A DNA stretch of 64,000 bases from DASQPR01 sp963797605 (lineage in GTDB: Bacteria; Actinomycetota; Actinomycetes; Mycobacteriales; Micromonosporaceae). The notes under the pieces are model-generated. The model did no database searches and was not told where the DNA came from. It worked only from the letters and a program-made list of their open reading frames with translations. Positions 10,549-19,666 of this stretch are shown piece after piece. The stretch covers positions 62,001 to 126,000 of the forward strand of contig CAWCPX010000006.1 in assembly GCA_963797605.1 (NCBI GenBank). Reading direction: 5' to 3'. The translations under genes were made by a program, and so were the position numbers. The stretch's first letter is position 1; every line of letters begins with the position of its first letter.

Positions 10549-11553
10549 GTGGCGCGTCCGCCAGCTCGTCGGCCCGGTGCCGATAAGCCCAAGTCCGATT
10601 CGTCGGGCTTTCCGGTCGACGAATCCGAGTCCACCGACGCGGAAATCGCGGAAGTCGATGACAGTGTCGCTGCGGCCGACGAGGTCGATGACGAGGTCTC
10701 GGAGATCGACGAAGGCGACATCCGCCGCACCTCGCAGGTCGACGCGTTCTGGAAGCGGGTCGAGATCGATCCGGTCGAGATCGCGTTGCCCGGTGGTGTC
10801 GGCTACACGCTGCGCGCCTACCGGATGGATTCCGACGTCACGCCGTCCGACTTCTCCGGTCGTGAAGACCTCGAATTTCCCGATCGTGCTCGGGCCTACG
10901 CGAGTGACCTCGACGACGAAGACTTCGACGAGGCCGATGATCTCGATGACGACGCGATCGACGAGGAAGATCTCGAACTCGAGGAAGACGCCGAGGCCCT
11001 GGCCGACGACGAAGATGACGACGCGGACGATGATGACGACGCGTTGGCCGCCGCCGAAGCCGCTGACGAAGAGGTCCCGCTGTTCCTGAGCGACCGCGGC
11101 CAGTTGCTGCTGTTCCGCTCGCGCCGCGGCCTCGTCACGTTCCTGCGGTCCGACGCGGAGCATGACCTGACCCAGCTCGACGGTTGGGCCGAGTTCGTCA
11201 ACGACGTCCGACCCGAATACATCGTCGCCACCGACGACGATTCCTACGAACTCGATCTCGTCGTGAAGAACCTCCGTGGTTCCCACGACGAATGGGACCC
11301 GGCGCTGATCGTCCAATCCGGACAGCTCGCCCGTGACCTTGGCCACGCCCTGCGAATCAAGCCGGTCGTGCTCGCACTATCACCCGGATCACCCCTCGAT
11401 GATCTCGACGAGGCGCTCCGTGGTGTTGCCGCAGGTGGAGTCGGCACTTTCTTCGCTCGTCGCAAGGCGAAGAAAATCGGGACAGAAACCGCAAGTCTCG
11501 GCTGGCGTACGGTTATCGGCAAGATCTCCGCCGTCGTGGACTGGCGCGACTGA
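10549..11553 (+). CDS. highly acidic conserved hypothetical protein
   Basis: 334 residues starting at GTG 10549 with a strong GGAGG seven bases upstream. The protein has a charge-polarised layout: a disordered N-terminus, a small folded segment around VDAFWKRVEIDPVEIALPGG (about residue 65), a block of some 60 residues that is mostly Asp and Glu (about 120-180), and then a hydrophobic, probably folded C-terminal domain (LLLFRSRRGLVTFLRS onward) ending in a basic patch RRKAKKIG. No signal peptide or membrane span. I know similar uncharacterised proteins in actinobacteria but no function. It lies directly upstream of the 888-aa transposase-like gene on the same strand, which may share its transcript. 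Confidence 0.75.
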   Translation: MARPPARRPGADKPKSDSSGFPVDESESTDAEIAEVDDSVAAADEVDDEVSEIDEGDIRRTSQVDAFWKRVEIDPVEIALPGGVGYTLRAYRMDSDVTPSDFSGREDLEFPDRARAYASDLDDEDFDEADDLDDDAIDEEDLELEEDAEALADDEDDDADDDDDALAAAEAADEEVPLFLSDRGQLLLFRSRRGLVTFLRSDAEHDLTQLDGWAEFVNDVRPEYIVATDDDSYELDLVVKNLRGSHDEWDPALIVQSGQLARDLGHALRIKPVVLALSPGSPLDDLDEALRGVAAGGVGTFFARRKAKKIGTETASLGWRTVIGKISAVVDWRD

Positions 11554-11649
11554 CCCGAAACCGGGGACCATCAGTGCTTGGCCCCACGTCGTTCACTTCG
11601 ATGACGTGGAGCCGGTTACACCAGGAGAGTCCGGGAGGAGGACGAAGCC

Positions 11650-14316
11650 GTGGCGCTCATGCGTGTGTATTGCGGATTGGCTGCAAGCGAACCAGCCGGC
11701 TCGCCGGCCGGAACGAATGGGTGGCTGACAGCCGCCGTCGTTGACGACGCCGGCCGTCTGCTCGATGTCTGTGACATCGGAGACGACCCCGTTGGCTATG
11801 CGGAGTTGGGTGCGTTGCTGGCCGAGCGGTCCGGTGGCGCCGGTGGCGTCGCTGTTGCCGCCGACAGCGACGAGCACCAGGTGACGCTGCTGCTGGCCGC
11901 CGCTGGTCGACCGCTGGCCATCGTCGACGACGAGACCGTCGGCGACTACGCCGACCGCTTCGCCGACGACGAGTCGCTCGACGAGATCGAGGCCGGCCCA
12001 GCCGAACGCAGCGCCGTCGGCCTCGCCCGCGCGCTTCAGGCCGGTGCCCTGACCGCCGGCAGCCAGGGCGCCCCCCGCGAACTCATGGCTCTCAAGCCCG
12101 TGCTCTCCGCGCACGCCGCGGTCGCGATCGGCCGCCACGGCACCGCTGTCGCCCTGCGCGAGGTGCTGCGCGAGCTTTACCCGGCGGCACTGCGGGCCTA
12201 CCCCGACCCGGCCGAGGCGATCCCCCTCGCGATTCTCGACGCGCTCCCCGAGCCGGGCCTGCTCGGCGCGACCACGGCGAACCGCGGCCGAGACGCCGCC
12301 GTCGCCGCCGAACTCGCGCAGACCGGGCTCGCCGACCCCGGCACGATCGGCGACGCCATCACGGCGTTGCGGGTCGCGATCGCCGAGACTCCTCGGCGCA
12401 CCGGCATCGGCAAGGGCACCACGACCGCGATCGCGGAGACCATTCGCGAAGCCGTGGCCGCCGTCCGCGCGTGCGACGCCGCGATCGGCGCGCTTGTGGG
12501 CCTGCTCGCCGAGAAGGCGGCGCCGGTCTCGACCGCGCCGCAGATCGCTCGCATCGCTCCCGTAACCGCGCCCCCGGCCGAATCGACTCGCTTCCCCGCT
12601 CGCCGCGGCCGCACCGCCGCCCCCGCGCCCGCTGCCGAGCCGGCACCGACGCCCACGCTGGAGCCGTTGGGTCGCACCGCCAGCCGCATGGCCGGGCAGC
12701 GCTCCGCTCCGGTCCGGTCGCAGCGACCGGCCGCGGCCGCCGCCCGCGCCGCCGCCGTGTCGGCACCGCCCGCCGCACCCGCGTCGGTGCCACCGCCGCC
12801 ACCCGGCATCACGCCGATCTTCCCGCACCAGTCCCAGACGGGTGCGCAGGTTCAGGTCCCGATGCAGGTGCCGATGCAGCCGGTGCCTCCGGCCTACCAG
12901 ACACCGGTGCCTCCGGCCTACCAGACACCGATGCCGCAGCAGCAGATGGCGCCGCCGGCGCAACCAATGGCGGCCCCGCAGCAGCAGATGCCCTCCTACC
13001 AGGCGCCCGCGCCCGGCTACGCGGCCTCGATGCCGCCGGTCGCACCCCCGGTCAACGCGCCGCAGGTCGCCCCGATGTCCGCGCCTCCGGTCGCTCCGAT
13101 GTCCGCGCCTCCGGTCGCTCCGATGTCCGTGCCGCCCGCGCAGATGGAAGCGCACCAGCCGAGCCATCAAGCGCCGATGCCGCAGCCGGTCATGCCGCCG
13201 TCACCGTCGCAGATGCCGGTGATGCCGCCCATGCCCGCCTGGAACGATTCGAGTTACGGGCTGCCGGCCGATTTCCGCATGCCGTCGTCCTACGAGCCCG
13301 AGCCGGCCAACGGCCACCTTCCCAACGGCGTCTCGCACAACGGACACGGTGGCAACGCGCACAACGGGCACGTGGCGCCGGTCGCGGAGCCCAACGGCTA
13401 TCCGCTGGCCTCTGAGATCCCTTCTCCCGGCACGCGCGAGACATGGCCACTCAACCCACCCTCCTACGATGACGCGGCCGTCAACGCGCGCGTAGCCCCC
13501 TCGTACGGGCACTCCGCACCGACGCCCGAGCCCGTCGAGCACTCGATCCCGCGTCAGCGTGACGGCCGGGTGCCGCCGCCCTGGCAGAGCGACGACATGG
13601 CGCTGCCGCCGGAGCCGCCGGCGCTGCGCCTGGTGGAGCCCGAACCGGCACCGGTCACGCCGGCCCTGCGCCTCGTCGGTTCCGAAGGCCAGCCGCCCCG
13701 GAGCGGTTCTCGTGCCGAGGCGCTCCGCCCCGACTTCCGCATGGACTACACGCGCGCCGAACACCGTTCGGAGTCTCGCTCGGAGCGTTCTGACCGGTCC
13801 GAGCGCTCCGAGGAGCCACGGGGCGGTCGGTCCTACCCGACGACGGATCGCCCGCACCTGGCGGCCGAAGAGGAGCCCGACGGCGACCTGCTGATCTTCG
13901 CGCAGGCTCGTTCCGCGTGGTTCGTCGATCCCGATGAGGAAGGCGCTGCGCTGGTCGAGCCGCCGAAGTGGTCCGAGTCGGCTGACTTCGGCTGGAACGC
14001 GGCACTACGGGCCGAGACGCCGGAGATCGGCGACGAGACCGAGGTCGGGCTCCCCCGGCGGGTGCCGCAGGCGAACCTCGTGCCCGGCTCGCCGCTACCG
14101 CCGATGGTCGACCACGGTTTGCGGATCGTCCGCGACCCCGCGTCCATGGCCGCGCACACGACCGGCTACTTCCGCGGTTCCCGCCGTGGCGAAGAGGTCC
14201 GGGGTTACGCGGTCGGCGGCCGTCCGGGTCGTGAATCCGGTGGCGGCTGGGACTTCAGTCGCGACGGCTGGGACTCAGAGCAGGACACGGGCTACCGTTC
14301 CGCCGCTCACCGATAA
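11650..14316 (+). CDS. transposase-like (IS110-type N-terminus) protein with long Pro-rich tail and sensor-kinase-type C-terminal module
   Basis: 888 residues starting at GTG 11650 behind a strong GGGAGGAGG. Residues 1-300 (YCGLAA, NGWLTAAVVDDAGRLLD, then AALREVLRELYPAALRAYPD) resemble the RNase-H-fold DEDD domain region of IS110-family transposases, as annotated in many actinobacteria. However, no insertion-sequence ends are present and the serine-containing C-terminal transposase domain is missing. Residues about 310-720 are Pro/Ala/Gln-rich and disordered, with perfect 24-bp duplications at 12880-12927 and 13072-13119. The last 120 residues carry ARSAWFVDP, ADFGWNAALRAE and GLPRRVPQANLVPG, the same ordered motifs found at the C-terminus of the adjacent sensor kinase (ESAWFRDP, ADDGWVAAAAAS, GLPQRVPMAQLVPG). 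I infer a domesticated protein working with the neighbouring signalling operon. Confidence 0.72.
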   Translation: MALMRVYCGLAASEPAGSPAGTNGWLTAAVVDDAGRLLDVCDIGDDPVGYAELGALLAERSGGAGGVAVAADSDEHQVTLLLAAAGRPLAIVDDETVGDYADRFADDESLDEIEAGPAERSAVGLARALQAGALTAGSQGAPRELMALKPVLSAHAAVAIGRHGTAVALREVLRELYPAALRAYPDPAEAIPLAILDALPEPGLLGATTANRGRDAAVAAELAQTGLADPGTIGDAITALRVAIAETPRRTGIGKGTTTAIAETIREAVAAVRACDAAIGALVGLLAEKAAPVSTAPQIARIAPVTAPPAESTRFPARRGRTAAPAPAAEPAPTPTLEPLGRTASRMAGQRSAPVRSQRPAAAAARAAAVSAPPAAPASVPPPPPGITPIFPHQSQTGAQVQVPMQVPMQPVPPAYQTPVPPAYQTPMPQQQMAPPAQPMAAPQQQMPSYQAPAPGYAASMPPVAPPVNAPQVAPMSAPPVAPMSAPPVAPMSVPPAQMEAHQPSHQAPMPQPVMPPSPSQMPVMPPMPAWNDSSYGLPADFRMPSSYEPEPANGHLPNGVSHNGHGGNAHNGHVAPVAEPNGYPLASEIPSPGTRETWPLNPPSYDDAAVNARVAPSYGHSAPTPEPVEHSIPRQRDGRVPPPWQSDDMALPPEPPALRLVEPEPAPVTPALRLVGSEGQPPRSGSRAEALRPDFRMDYTRAEHRSESRSERSDRSERSEEPRGGRSYPTTDRPHLAAEEEPDGDLLIFAQARSAWFVDPDEEGAALVEPPKWSESADFGWNAALRAETPEIGDETEVGLPRRVPQANLVPGSPLPPMVDHGLRIVRDPASMAAHTTGYFRGSRRGEEVRGYAVGGRPGRESGGGWDFSRDGWDSEQDTGYRSAAHR

Positions 14317-14360
14317 CGCTCAGCCGTTAACGCTCGCCGGGTAACGCTTTCACATAACGC

Positions 14361-14399
14361 CTTACAGGGGCGCCGCACCCACCGCGGCGCCCATGTAAG
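14361..14399. terminator. strong hairpin after the 888-aa gene
   Basis: Arms at 14361-14376 and 14384-14399 pair over 16 positions with one mismatch around a 7-base loop: CTTACA at the outside, a GC-rich core of nine pairs inside. It lies 45 bases past the stop codon. No T run follows, so it may act together with the next hairpin. Confidence 0.65.
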
Positions 14400-14417
14400 A
14401 CCGCTTCAGAGGACAGA

Positions 14418-14458
14418 AAAAGTGCCGTGGCCCCCGATGTGGGAGCCACGGCACTTTT
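14418..14458. terminator. bidirectional intrinsic terminator
   Basis: A perfect 14-bp stem (AAAAGTGCCGTGGC at 14418-14431 and its complement at 14445-14458) with A-run and T-run edges. It lies between the convergent 888-aa gene (+) and the GTPase operon (-), and its A/T flanks let it act as an intrinsic terminator in both directions. Confidence 0.9.
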
Positions 14459-14467
14459 GGTTGAACG

Positions 14468-15052
14468 TCAGGCCGGCGCGCCGGTGCGTTGACGACGCAT
14501 CGTCAACACGTACTCCACCAGCGAGATCAGCACCTGCTTGGTCGAGTCCCGGGTGCGCGCGTCACACGCGACAACCGGCACGTCGGACGAGATCGCCAGA
14601 GCGTCCCGGACGTCTTGGGCAGTGTGGAACTGCTGCCCGTCGAAGCAGTTGATCGCGATCAGATATGGCAGACGACGATGTTCGAAGAAGTCGATCGCCG
14701 CGAAACAGTCGGCGAGACGGCGGGTGTCAACCATGACCACCGCGCCGATCGCTCCCTTGACGAGCTCGTCCCACATGAACCAGAAACGAGTCTGCCCGGG
14801 CGTGCCGAACAGGTACAGGATCAGGTCACGGTCGATGGTGATACGACCGAAGTCCATCGCCACCGTGGTTGTCGTCTTACCCGGAACTTGTCGGTTGTCG
14901 TCAACGCCGACACCCGCCGAGGTCATGATCGCCTCGGTGGTCAAGGGCGTAATCTCTGAAACCGAACCCACCAGCGTCGTTTTGCCCACGCCGAACCCAC
15001 CGGCGATGACAATCTTCGCCGACGTGACCCGTCCGGATGGCGGACGTGACAC
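14468..15052 (-). CDS. small Ras/Arf-like GTPase (CvnD/MglA-type)
   Basis: 194-residue GTP-binding switch protein, last gene of the kinase-roadblock-DUF742-GTPase operon. The P-loop is GGFGVGKTT (about residues 18-26), the G2 threonines are in GKTTTTVAMDFG, G3 is LFGTPGQTRF and the G4 position reads INCFDG. The glutamine after the TPG motif and the substituted G4 are typical of the bacterial conservon GTPases. GTG 15052 is chosen because GGAGG lies seven bases upstream and it begins one base after the DUF742 stop; 15073 would overlap that gene. The roadblock protein is the expected regulator of its nucleotide state. The output is unknown, and unlike full conservons no cytochrome P450 is attached. 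Confidence 0.92.
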   Translation of the reverse strand: MSRPPSGRVTSAKIVIAGGFGVGKTTLVGSVSEITPLTTEAIMTSAGVGVDDNRQVPGKTTTTVAMDFGRITIDRDLILYLFGTPGQTRFWFMWDELVKGAIGAVVMVDTRRLADCFAAIDFFEHRRLPYLIAINCFDGQQFHTAQDVRDALAISSDVPVVACDARTRDSTKQVLISLVEYVLTMRRQRTGAPA

Positions 15053-15053
15053 G

Positions 15054-15434
15054 TCAGAGCCTCCGAAGTCCACTCAGCACCCTCTCCAGAAGTTCCGTTC
15101 CGACCGAGTCTTCCGCGTTCGCGTCGAACGACGTCGGCTCGTAAACCGCGACCAGCCCGTCGGCGGCCATGTCCGCAATGATCACTCGGGCGACCCCGAG
15201 TGGAAGCTGCATCCGTGCGGCGATTTCGGCCAAGGACTGCAGCCGACCGTCGCACAGCGTGGCGATGTATTGGTGTTCCCGCCCGTGGCCGCCCGACCGA
15301 TTATCGGCCGCGCGACCTCGCACCGTCGTCTCCACAAGCGCCTCAATGGCGATGTCCAGCCGTGGCCGGGTGCGACCTCGGGTGACGGCGTAGGGCCGGA
15401 CCAGCATTCCGGTTGGTTCGTCCATGTCGGCCAC
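15054..15434 (-). CDS. DUF742 protein (CvnC-type)
   Basis: 126-residue protein of the DUF742 family, found almost only between roadblock and GTPase genes of this operon type in actinobacteria. MLVRPYAVTRGRTRP at the N-terminus and the winged-helix-like segment LAEIAARMQLPLGVARVIIADMAADGLV (helix-turn-helix pattern, about residues 67-94) are the recognisable parts. The start GTG 15434 has GGAGGTGA upstream. It probably binds DNA or a partner through the winged helix, but the molecular role of the family is not established. Confidence 0.9.
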   Translation of the reverse strand: MADMDEPTGMLVRPYAVTRGRTRPRLDIAIEALVETTVRGRAADNRSGGHGREHQYIATLCDGRLQSLAEIAARMQLPLGVARVIIADMAADGLVAVYEPTSFDANAEDSVGTELLERVLSGLRRL

Positions 15435-15498
15435 TACCGTTCACCTCCTCGCTCACCCGGTCGTGCTGTCCAATGTGGTGGAGCCGTAAATCTCAGCG

Positions 15499-15903
15499 TC
15501 AGCCCATCATCGATGCGGCCGCACGAGGCGGCGGCGTCAACGCGTCACCGACACGGTCGACGAGCAGGGCCATCTCGTAGCCGACCTGACCGACATCGCA
15601 TGAGCGCGCGGCCAGCACGGCGAACGATGAACCGTCGGAGATGGACATCAGGAAGAGGAATCCATTGTCCATCTCGACGACCGTCTGCAACACCGCGCCA
15701 CCGTCGAAGCACCGCGAGGCGCCGACGGTGAGGCTGACGAGGCCGGACGCGATGGCGGCCAGTTGGTCAGCCCGGTCGCGCGGCAGATCCCTGGACGACG
15801 CGAGGAGCAGGCCATCCGCCGAGACCGCGACGGCGTGAGCCACGCCGGGCACGCGATCGGCGAAGTTGGCCAGCAACCAACTCAGATCCTGGGTCGTTGT
15901 CAT
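15499..15903 (-). CDS. roadblock/LC7 domain protein (CvnB-type)
   Basis: 134-residue roadblock/LC7 protein, the family that acts on small GTPases such as MglA, usually as a dimer. LSWLLANFADRVPGVAHAVAVSADGLLLA at the N-terminus and SLTVGASRCF in the middle are standard. Its ATG 15903 overlaps the stop of the sensor kinase by four bases (ATGA), so the two are translated together. A 64-base gap separates it from DUF742. Confidence 0.93.
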   Translation of the reverse strand: MTTTQDLSWLLANFADRVPGVAHAVAVSADGLLLASSRDLPRDRADQLAAIASGLVSLTVGASRCFDGGAVLQTVVEMDNGFLFLMSISDGSSFAVLAARSCDVGQVGYEMALLVDRVGDALTPPPRAAASMMG

Positions 15904-18900
15904 GCTTCCTGCTCCCTGCCGCCGGACGGGTTGCGTCCGGTCGTCGTTGACTCCGATGTTCCGTCGACTTCATCGCTCTGCTGGCGCCCACGCTGGACGC
16001 CCCGGTGATAAGCCGAAAGCAAACCGCGGACCGCGTCGGGCGAGCGGCGGTTCGAGCTCGTGGTGGCCTTCTCGACACCGCCCGGTACCAACTGTGCCAT
16101 GGGTACGCGTTGCGGCAGACCGCCCTCGGTCATTCCACCGACAATCGGCTCGGATGCGGCAGCTGCCGCCACCCATCCGTCGTCAGCCGGACTCCGCCAG
16201 TCGGCGGACGGAACCCGACCAGCCGAGGCCGCCGAACCCGTCATATTCGCGCCACCCATCGTCGTGCCCGGCGCCGTCGAGCCCGCCCCGGCTGACGCTG
16301 CCACGGGCTCAGCGGCCGCCGGCGGCCAGTCTGTCGTCGAGGTGCGGCCGCCACCGTTGGCGCGGCTGCCACCGCCCGTCGAAATGCGGACCGCGGACTG
16401 CGCCGCGACCTGCTCGTCGGACGTGCGGTCGGATCCGTCGGCCGCGTACGGCGCCTCGGCGACGGGATCGCGGAACCAGGCCGATTCGAGTTCCCGGAAG
16501 ATCGGCAACTCCATCGTCTCGTCGGCGAACGGCGGCAGCGTGGCCGGTGCGGTAGACCCGGTGTGCTGCTGAGCCGATTCGTGCAAGTCGTCGTACGGGG
16601 AACGATCACCCCTGGCCGCGCCGGCCAGATCGAGTTCTCGCACCTTCGGAATCTCGGCGGTCATGTCGACCGGGCTCTTGAGCGGACCGGCACCGATCTC
16701 GATACCGCGCACGTCTTCCCGAGCGGAAGAGCCCCCGGCCAGCTGTGGCGTCTGCACCGGCGGCCAGACCGGCGGCGCGGTCGTCGGGGCGGAAACCTCA
16801 CTCGGCCGGGCCTGGTCGTCGTCGTAGGCGCTGTCACGACGGTCGTCGTAACGGTCGCCACCGTTGCGGCTCGGCTCGAACCGGCCCTCGCGGTAGTCGT
16901 TGTCGGCGAACTCTTCCATCAGGCTGGCTTCGTCGAGCGGAGCCGATGCCTGCGGACGCTGGCGCGGGATGCGCGGACGGTCGTCGAGCGAGTCGGCCTC
17001 ATCGGTCGCCTGTTCGGTGGCCCGGCGCTTCGGCAACGGCGCCGCGTTCATGCCGCTGCTCCGCAGCCCGAGGCCGTCGCCGCCGGCCGGAGCGTCGCCT
17101 ACGCCGGTCAGGTCGGACCAACTCGGCAACGCCGCCTTGCTGGCCGCCGAACTGCCGCGAAGCACGTCCCGGTCCATGCCGAAGGCCTCCGCGTTGGCCG
17201 CGAAGCCGCCGAGACTGCTCGGACCGACCGAACCGGCACCGTTGGACGCACTCTCGCGGGAGCGTCCGCCGGACGGCCCACTTTCGAGCGCGAGCGGCGG
17301 GTTGAACGGCGAGCGGGGCGGGATGGCCGGCATCGTGGGCGCGGGCGGCGGCGGCGGTCGCATCGGTTCGAGCGCGGGCGGCGCCGACATCGACGACATC
17401 GGCCCGGCGCCGCGGCCGACGAGCGACCGCGGGACCAGCACGGACGTCGGCAGCAGCACGTCGGCAATGGTGCCGCGCTCGGCTGCGGGGCGAAGCTCGA
17501 CCTTGACGCCGTGCCGGTAGGCGAGGCGGGCGACCACGACGAGGCCCATCATGCGGGAGACGGCGACGTCGACGATCGGTGGTGTGGCCAGCCGCTCGTT
17601 GAGGTCGGCCAGCTGGTCGGCGGAGACGCCGATGCCTCGGTCTTCGACGTAGAGCACGGCCCGGTCACCGATGCGGCGAGCCTCGACGAGGACCACGGCG
17701 TCGGGCGGCGAGAACGCCGTCGCGTTGTCGAACAGCTCGGCGACCAGGTGCACGAGGTCGTTGACGGCGTGCGCCGCGACCTCGATGTCCCGGTCGATCA
17801 TGCCGAACTCGACCCGGGTGTAGTGCTCGACCTCGGACTGCGCGGCGCGCAGCACGTCGATCAGGGATGCCGGCTCACGCTGCACACGGGTGGAGTCGGC
17901 GCCCGCGAGCACCAGGAGGTTTTCGTCGTTGCGGCGCATTCGGGTGGCGAGGTGGTCGAGCTGGAAAAGCTCGGCCAGACGATCCGGGTTTTCCTCGCCG
18001 CGCTCCAACTGGTCGAGGTGACCGATGAGACGGTCGACCAGGATCTGCGAACGGCGGGCCAGGTTGACGAACATCGTCGCGACGGAGGATCGCAGGGCGG
18101 CCTGCTCGGCGGCGGTGCGGACGGCTTCGAGGTGGACGGCGTTGAACGCCTCCGTCACCTCGCCGAATTCGTCACGGCTCCGGACCGGCAGCGGTTCGGC
18201 GATCTGCAGCGCGATCTGCGCGGGCGTCATCTGCGTGGCCAGCGCGGGGTCACGCAGACGGGCGACCGCCTGCGGCAGTCCGTGCCGGGCGACGGTCAGG
18301 GCGCCCTGCTTCAGCTCGCGGAGCGAACGGTTCATCGACCGGGCCACCGACCAGGCGATCAGCATCGCGATGAGCACCATGCCGAAGAGCAGGCCGACGT
18401 CGATCACGATCTGCTTGGAGACGTTGTCGCGGAGCGTCGTGGCATCTTGCACCGTGGACGCGTCGATCGTCTGCTCCACCGAGCGCATGAGGTCGGAACG
18501 CTCGCTCATGTCCGTGCTCCACGTCGACGGGTCGAGACCCGCCGGAATCGTGTCGGACTGCAAACCGTTGATCTTGCCTTCGTCGACCGTGGACGGCCGC
18601 AGGTTGTTGCCGGCCACCTTCCGGTCGAAGAGCGCACGCTGTGCCGGCGTGGCGACCAGGTTGAACGCGTCGAGCGCCTGCGCCTGGCCGGTCTGCGTGG
18701 AGAGGTAGCTCTTGCGCGCCTCGGGCGGCAGGCTCCCCTGCAACAACGCCTCGAGCACGACGACGCGTTCCTGCGACAGGTTTTCCTTAGCGCTCGCGAT
18801 CGCCGACGCCGCCCGCATCTCGAAGCTCAGCGTGGAGTCGCCGGCGAGTTGTGCGGAGTCGTCGCGAAGTTCGAGCAGCGACTTGATGAGAACGGTGTAA

Positions 18901-19407
18901 CCGCTGACTCGCGATCGTCATGGGGATCTGGTTCGCGCTGACCTGGGTGCGCAGCGCGGGCAGGTCGCCGATCTGCTTCTGGATGCGGGTCAGCAGCGCG
19001 TTGAAGTTGTCCGGCAGGTTCGCCAGCGACGTGCTCTCCCGCGTGTAGGCGGCGGCGGCGGTCACCGACTTCTGCGCCTCGGCCGCGTACGCCTTCGAGG
19101 CGGTCACCGCGTTCGCGCTCTTCGGCGGGCTGCCGAGCCACATGATCGAGTCGGCGCGCTCGGCCTGCAGGTCGTCGACCAGCGTGCCGGAGAACTCCGA
19201 CAGCGTCGACAGCGTGCGGGCTCGGTCAGCGCTGTTGGCCGTGGAGATCTGCGTGACGAGGCCGTTCGCACCGACGATGACGGTCGCCAAGGTTGGCACG
19301 AACATGATGAAGCCGAGCTTGATACCGATCCGCGTATCACGGAGGTATCCGACCAAGGAACGCCGGCCGGGACGCGCCCCGGGCCCTGGTTGTGGCCGTT
19401 TGCTCAC
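15900..19407 (-). CDS. nitrate/nitrite-sensing-type membrane histidine kinase (CvnA-type), one frameshift
   Basis: First gene of the operon, about 1168 residues. It has a membrane span (IKLGFIMFVPTLATVIVGANGL) and an external all-helical region of the NIT sensor type, then a second span (VGLLFGMVLIAMLIAWSVA), a HAMP-like linker, and a GHKL ATPase domain with LFDNATAFSPP (N box) and VEDRGIGVS (G1 box). A disordered tail of about 500 residues ends with ESAWFRDP, ADDGWVAAAAAS, GLPQRVPMAQLVPG and a basic RGVQRGR. I see no ordinary phospho-accepting H box. The frame breaks at about 18912, where one extra base restores the family sequence (ASSGYTVLIKS). GTG 19407 has GGAGGTGGTGAG just upstream. The external ligand is unknown. 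Confidence 0.9.
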
Positions 19408-19666
19408 CTCACCACCTCCGTACCGTGCCCATGAAAGCTCGGGCACCCGTCATCGACCGCGCCTTTTAACAGGCCGGACCTCCGAGATTCCACCACGCCG
19501 CGCGAGAAAGAGAAAGCCCAGCCCTGCCCGTGCACAAAGCCTTAGGCGCTTCCGTCTGGCGGAACTACGAAATGTACACGATCAAATACTTTAACGAGAT
19601 TCCGAAATGGACGCATTCGCCGGGTTAGCCGAAGCTACCCACATGTTCTCGCACGCGAAAACGAGA

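Noticed and set aside
11650..14316. Active insertion sequence
   Set aside because: No terminal repeats, no target duplication, no complete transposase catalytic set; the gene is embedded in conserved context.
16563..18941. 792-residue open frame opposite the sensor kinase
   Set aside because: Arg/Asp/Val-rich shadow of a GC-rich gene; no recognisable domain, while the minus strand encodes clear kinase motifs.
14468..19407. Full conservon with cytochrome P450
   Set aside because: HK, roadblock, DUF742 and GTPase are present but no P450 follows; the operon ends at a terminator.
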